Shown here: positions 62,001 through 64,000 of the stretch, one piece after another
Position numbering within the stretch: position 1 is the first letter of the stretch
Layout of the letters: each line of letters begins with the position of its first letter
Assembly (NCBI RefSeq): GCF_014083985.1
Contig: NZ_CP046907.1
Span: 1,372,501 to 1,436,500 of the forward strand
Length of the DNA: 64,000 nucleotides
From: Streptomyces sp. SCUT-3
Lineage (GTDB): Bacteria > Actinomycetota > Actinomycetes > Streptomycetales > Streptomycetaceae
Direction: 5' to 3'
Translations under genes and position numbers: made by a program
The notes under the pieces: model-generated
Seen by the model: only the letters and a program-made list of their open reading frames with translations
Databases searched by the model: none
Told to the model about the DNA's origin: nothing

Positions 62001-62912
62001 GTGATCACCTGTGCGACCGCTTCCCGCGAACTGGACGAGCCGCTCACCGCGACCGCGGCGACGGCCCGCACCTGGCTGCTGGTGGAGCAGCCCGGCCCCT
62101 GGGGCGCCAAGGCCCTCACCTCCGGCCACCTCGACCCCGCGCTCGGCCGGGAACTGGAGGCGTCGGCGGAGGGCACGGGCACCCGGATCGCGCTCGTCCG
62201 CCGCCCGGGCCGCCACGCCGACCGCCACGGGCCCGCGCGTCACCACGTCTTCCTCGCCCACACCGCCCCCGGCAACTCCTGGATCCGCCACGCCGTCCTC
62301 GACGACCCGGCCGGGCTCCGCGGCCTGGACCCGGCCGCGGCCGGGCACGGCGACCACGGCGGCTGGGGCGAGCCGTGGACCGGCGACCCGCTGGTGTGCG
62401 TGTGCACCAACGGCAAGCGCGACCGCTGCTGCGCGCTGCTGGGACGCCCCCTGGCCGGCGACCTGGCGCACCTGGACGGCGCCGAGGTCTGGGAGATCAC
62501 CCACATCGGCGGCCACCGCTTCGCCCCCACCGTCCTGGTCCTGCCCCACGGCTACGCCTACGGCCGCGTGGACGCCCGGCACGTCAAGGAGGTCGTCGAG
62601 GGGGTGCGGGAGGGGCGGGTCGTCACCGGGCTGTGCCGGGGGCGCTCCACCTGGGACCGCCCCGGCCAGGCCGCCGAGCTGGCGGTGCGCGCCCTCACCG
62701 GCGAGGACCGCGCCGACGCGCTGACGGCGGAGCCGGCCGCGGGGGCCGCCCCGCACCGGACCGTCCTGGTGCGCCACACCGACGGGCGGCGGTGGCGGGT
62801 CGCGGTCGAGCAGGGCTCCTCCGTACCGCCGAGGCCCGAGAGCTGCGGCGCGGAACCGGCCTCCCCCGCCCGCTTCACCGCCCGCGACGTGCACCCGCTG
62901 CCTCCCGCGTGA
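62001..62912 (+). CDS. Sucrase/ferredoxin-like family protein
   Basis: A 303-residue thioredoxin-like ferredoxin family protein. A cysteine-rich motif VCVCTNGKRDRCCALLGRPL near 133-152 and the WEITHIGGHRFAPTVLVLP segment are typical of this family, which is related to [2Fe-2S] ferredoxins. Redox function is likely; the partner is unknown. The start is a GTG at 62001, probably on a leaderless mRNA. It converges with the DUF485 gene 37 bases away. Confidence 0.85.
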   Translation: MITCATASRELDEPLTATAATARTWLLVEQPGPWGAKALTSGHLDPALGRELEASAEGTGTRIALVRRPGRHADRHGPARHHVFLAHTAPGNSWIRHAVLDDPAGLRGLDPAAAGHGDHGGWGEPWTGDPLVCVCTNGKRDRCCALLGRPLAGDLAHLDGAEVWEITHIGGHRFAPTVLVLPHGYAYGRVDARHVKEVVEGVREGRVVTGLCRGRSTWDRPGQAAELAVRALTGEDRADALTAEPAAGAAPHRTVLVRHTDGRRWRVAVEQGSSVPPRPESCGAEPASPARFTARDVHPLPPA

Positions 62913-62949
62913 CCCCGCCCGCGCCGGGCCGGGGCCTTCGGCGCGCCGG

Positions 62950-63405
62950 TCACCGGAGCCTGTCCCGGACCTCCCAGCGCAGGTCCAGCGCCGCCCGGTC
63001 GCGCCGCAGCCGGGCGTGCCGCGCGTACGCCCCGGCCAGCAGGAACGTCGAGGCGAGCTGCCCCAGCCCGGCGACCGCGGCCACGTTCAGCGGGCCGGCC
63101 ACCCGGAGCGCCATCAGTCCGGGCGCGGTCACGGCGGCCACGACGTAGGCCAGGTACCACAGCAGGGCGAACGCGGCCGCGGGGAACGCGAACCGCCGGT
63201 ACCGGCCGCGCAGCTCGCGGAACGCCTCGCCGCGCTGCACCTCCAGGTGGACCGCCGCGCGGTCCGCCCCCCGGTCCGCGGACCGTGCGGGGCGGTGGTC
63301 CGGGCCGCGGGCCGCGTCACGGACCCCCGGCCGGGTCCCCGTCCGCCCGTGCCGGGCGCCGGGGGCCCCGAGCACTCCCGGGCGGCTGCGGTCCTGCTCT
63401 CCCAC
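62950..63405 (-). CDS. DUF485 family membrane protein
   Basis: A 151-residue protein whose second half is a DUF485 domain: a REAFRELRGRYRRF-like helix (EAFRELRGRYRRFAFP here) and two membrane segments (about 73-95 and 103-127), then a basic/acidic helix. DUF485 proteins usually accompany acetate/cation symporters (ActP), but none is adjacent. The N-terminal about 50 residues are Arg/Gly-rich and atypical. GTG 63405 was chosen for the GAGGAGG six bases upstream. It is downstream of parE. Confidence 0.75.
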   Translation of the reverse strand: MGEQDRSRPGVLGAPGARHGRTGTRPGVRDAARGPDHRPARSADRGADRAAVHLEVQRGEAFRELRGRYRRFAFPAAAFALLWYLAYVVAAVTAPGLMALRVAGPLNVAAVAGLGQLASTFLLAGAYARHARLRRDRAALDLRWEVRDRLR

Positions 63406-63420
63406 CGGTGCCTCCTCGCT

Positions 63421-63456
63421 TCTCCCACGGGCCCCGGGCCCGGGGCCCGTGGGAGA
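63421..63456 (-). terminator. Perfect 17-bp stem-loop between parE and DUF485
   Basis: Arms 63421-63437 and 63440-63456 pair perfectly around two bases. It ends only a few bases before the DUF485 ribosome site, so it may also lie in the DUF485 leader. Confidence 0.6.
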
Positions 63457-63471
63457 CAGCATGGGGCGGTT

Positions 63472-63499
63472 CGCGGCCGGCCCGCGCGGGCCGGCCGCG
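63472..63499 (-). terminator. Perfect 28-bp palindrome after parE
   Basis: Two 14-base halves (63472-63485, 63486-63499) are exact complements, 56 bases after the parE stop. It can form a hairpin in RNA with a small central loop. Probably the main parE end point. Confidence 0.6.
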
Positions 63500-63555
63500 A
63501 CGTTCACACCATCCGGTGACGGGCGAAGGCCCTCCGCCAGCGGTTCCGGGACCGG

Positions 63556-64000
63556 TCACACGTCGATGCGGGAGCGGTCCAGGGTCGCGGCGGAGTTGGT
63601 GATGAAGTCCTTGCGGGGGGCGACGTCGTTGCCCATCAGCAGGTCGAAGGCTGCCTCGGCGGCCTCGATGTCGCCGATGTTGATCCGGCGCAGGGTGCGG
63701 TGGCGCGGGTCCATCGTGGTCTCGGCCAGCTGGTCCGCGTCCATCTCGCCCAGGCCCTTGTAGCGCTGGATCGAGTCCTTGTAGCGGACGCCCTTGCGCT
63801 CGAACTCCATCAGCTTGTTGCGCAGCTCGTTGTCGGAGTACGTGTACACGTACTTGTCCTGGCCGCGCTTGGGCTGGACCAGTTCGATGCGGTGCAGCGG
63901 GGGGACGGCCGCGAAGACCCGTCCGGCCTCGACCATGGGCCGCATGTACCGCTGGAAGAGGGTGAGGAGCAGGCAGCGGATGTGGCTGCCGTCGACGTCG
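63556..64000 (-). CDS. parE: DNA topoisomerase IV subunit B, C-terminal part (runs off window)
   Basis: The last about 148 residues of the ATPase subunit that pairs with ParC. Just inside the window edge is the metal-binding DVDGSHIRCLLLTL of the TOPRIM domain. It is followed by QRYMRPMVEAGRVF, the RYKGLGEMDADQLAETTMDP motif and the terminal GNDVAPRKDFI, all diagnostic of type IIA B subunits. I call it ParE rather than GyrB because parC is 1.7 kb away. The remaining two thirds lie outside. Confidence 0.9.
   Translation of the reverse strand, partial: DVDGSHIRCLLLTLFQRYMRPMVEAGRVFAAVPPLHRIELVQPKRGQDKYVYTYSDNELRNKLMEFERKGVRYKDSIQRYKGLGEMDADQLAETTMDPRHRTLRRINIGDIEAAEAAFDLLMGNDVAPRKDFITNSAATLDRSRIDV

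Noticed and set aside
1-64000. tRNA, rRNA, CRISPR arrays, insertion sequences, prophage or integrase genes
   Set aside because: None recognised. The tandem repeats found lack spacers of CRISPR type, and no transposase or integrase motif was seen.

Overview
The window is very GC-rich, uses strong G/C third positions and frequent GTG starts, and carries many gene pairs that overlap by 1-4 bases. It encodes marker genes of Streptomyces-type actinomycetes: the cutRS two-component system, the cell-division protein SepH, a SARP-type regulator domain, the actinobacterial families DUF3093, DUF3159, DUF3710, DUF4193 and DUF5998, an ergothioneine cluster and a KimA-like permease beside TrkA-type proteins. 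I infer a chromosomal segment of Streptomyces or a close relative. I recognised no tRNA, rRNA, CRISPR array, insertion sequence or prophage. LAYOUT: bases 1-11821 are a minus-strand run. In transcription order it holds egtA-egtB-egtC-egtD (ergothioneine), an LLM-class F420-dependent oxidoreductase, the RNA-repair pair hen1-pnkp, arginine deiminase, and the 5' part of ornithine carbamoyltransferase. Bases 12016-16447 carry two small minus-strand proteins, a MazG-like pyrophosphohydrolase, a glutamyl-tRNA synthetase of a divergent type, and an orphan AAA ATPase. Bases 16.5-23.0 kb look accessory and partly decayed. They hold a SARP-like DNA-binding domain fused to an unknown tail, a Doc/ribbon-helix-helix toxin-antitoxin pair with a perfect operator palindrome, a GNAT enzyme, a beta-carbonic anhydrase missing its middle, and remnants of a PatB/MalY aminotransferase and of an alcohol dehydrogenase. 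Bases 23.0-35.1 kb are a conserved housekeeping block: an RNA methyltransferase, a lipoprotein, a KimA-like potassium permease divergent from two TrkA-type proteins, DUF3159, an OB-fold protein, KdpE/KdpD without kdpFABC, and DUF3710. Bases 35.1-46 kb carry dUTPase, a thioesterase, an SDR, DUF3093, DUF4193, cutRS, a 57-residue protein, an inositol monophosphatase, ferrochelatase, an MFS transporter and an FAD-linked sugar-lactone oxidase. Bases 46.3-64 kb carry sepH, a sulfurtransferase, a VOC protein, thymidine kinase, a phosphatase, DUF5998, a GNAT/acyl-CoA-ligase (Pat-type) protein, HPr, a GntR regulator, an M16 peptidase pair, parC, a sucrase/ferredoxin-like protein, DUF485 and the 3' end of parE. 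HOW THE PARTS WORK TOGETHER: the Hen1-Pnkp pair repairs cleaved RNA and is translationally coupled. The Egt proteins make the thiol antioxidant ergothioneine from histidine, glutamate and cysteine. KimA, two TrkA-type proteins and KdpDE form a potassium-homeostasis neighbourhood. CutRS probably senses envelope redox or protein-folding state. ParC and ParE together form topoisomerase IV. Two conserved genes, sepH and the Pat-type gene, each carry an apparent one-base deletion in a GC tract. These are either sequence errors or real lesions and should be checked first.
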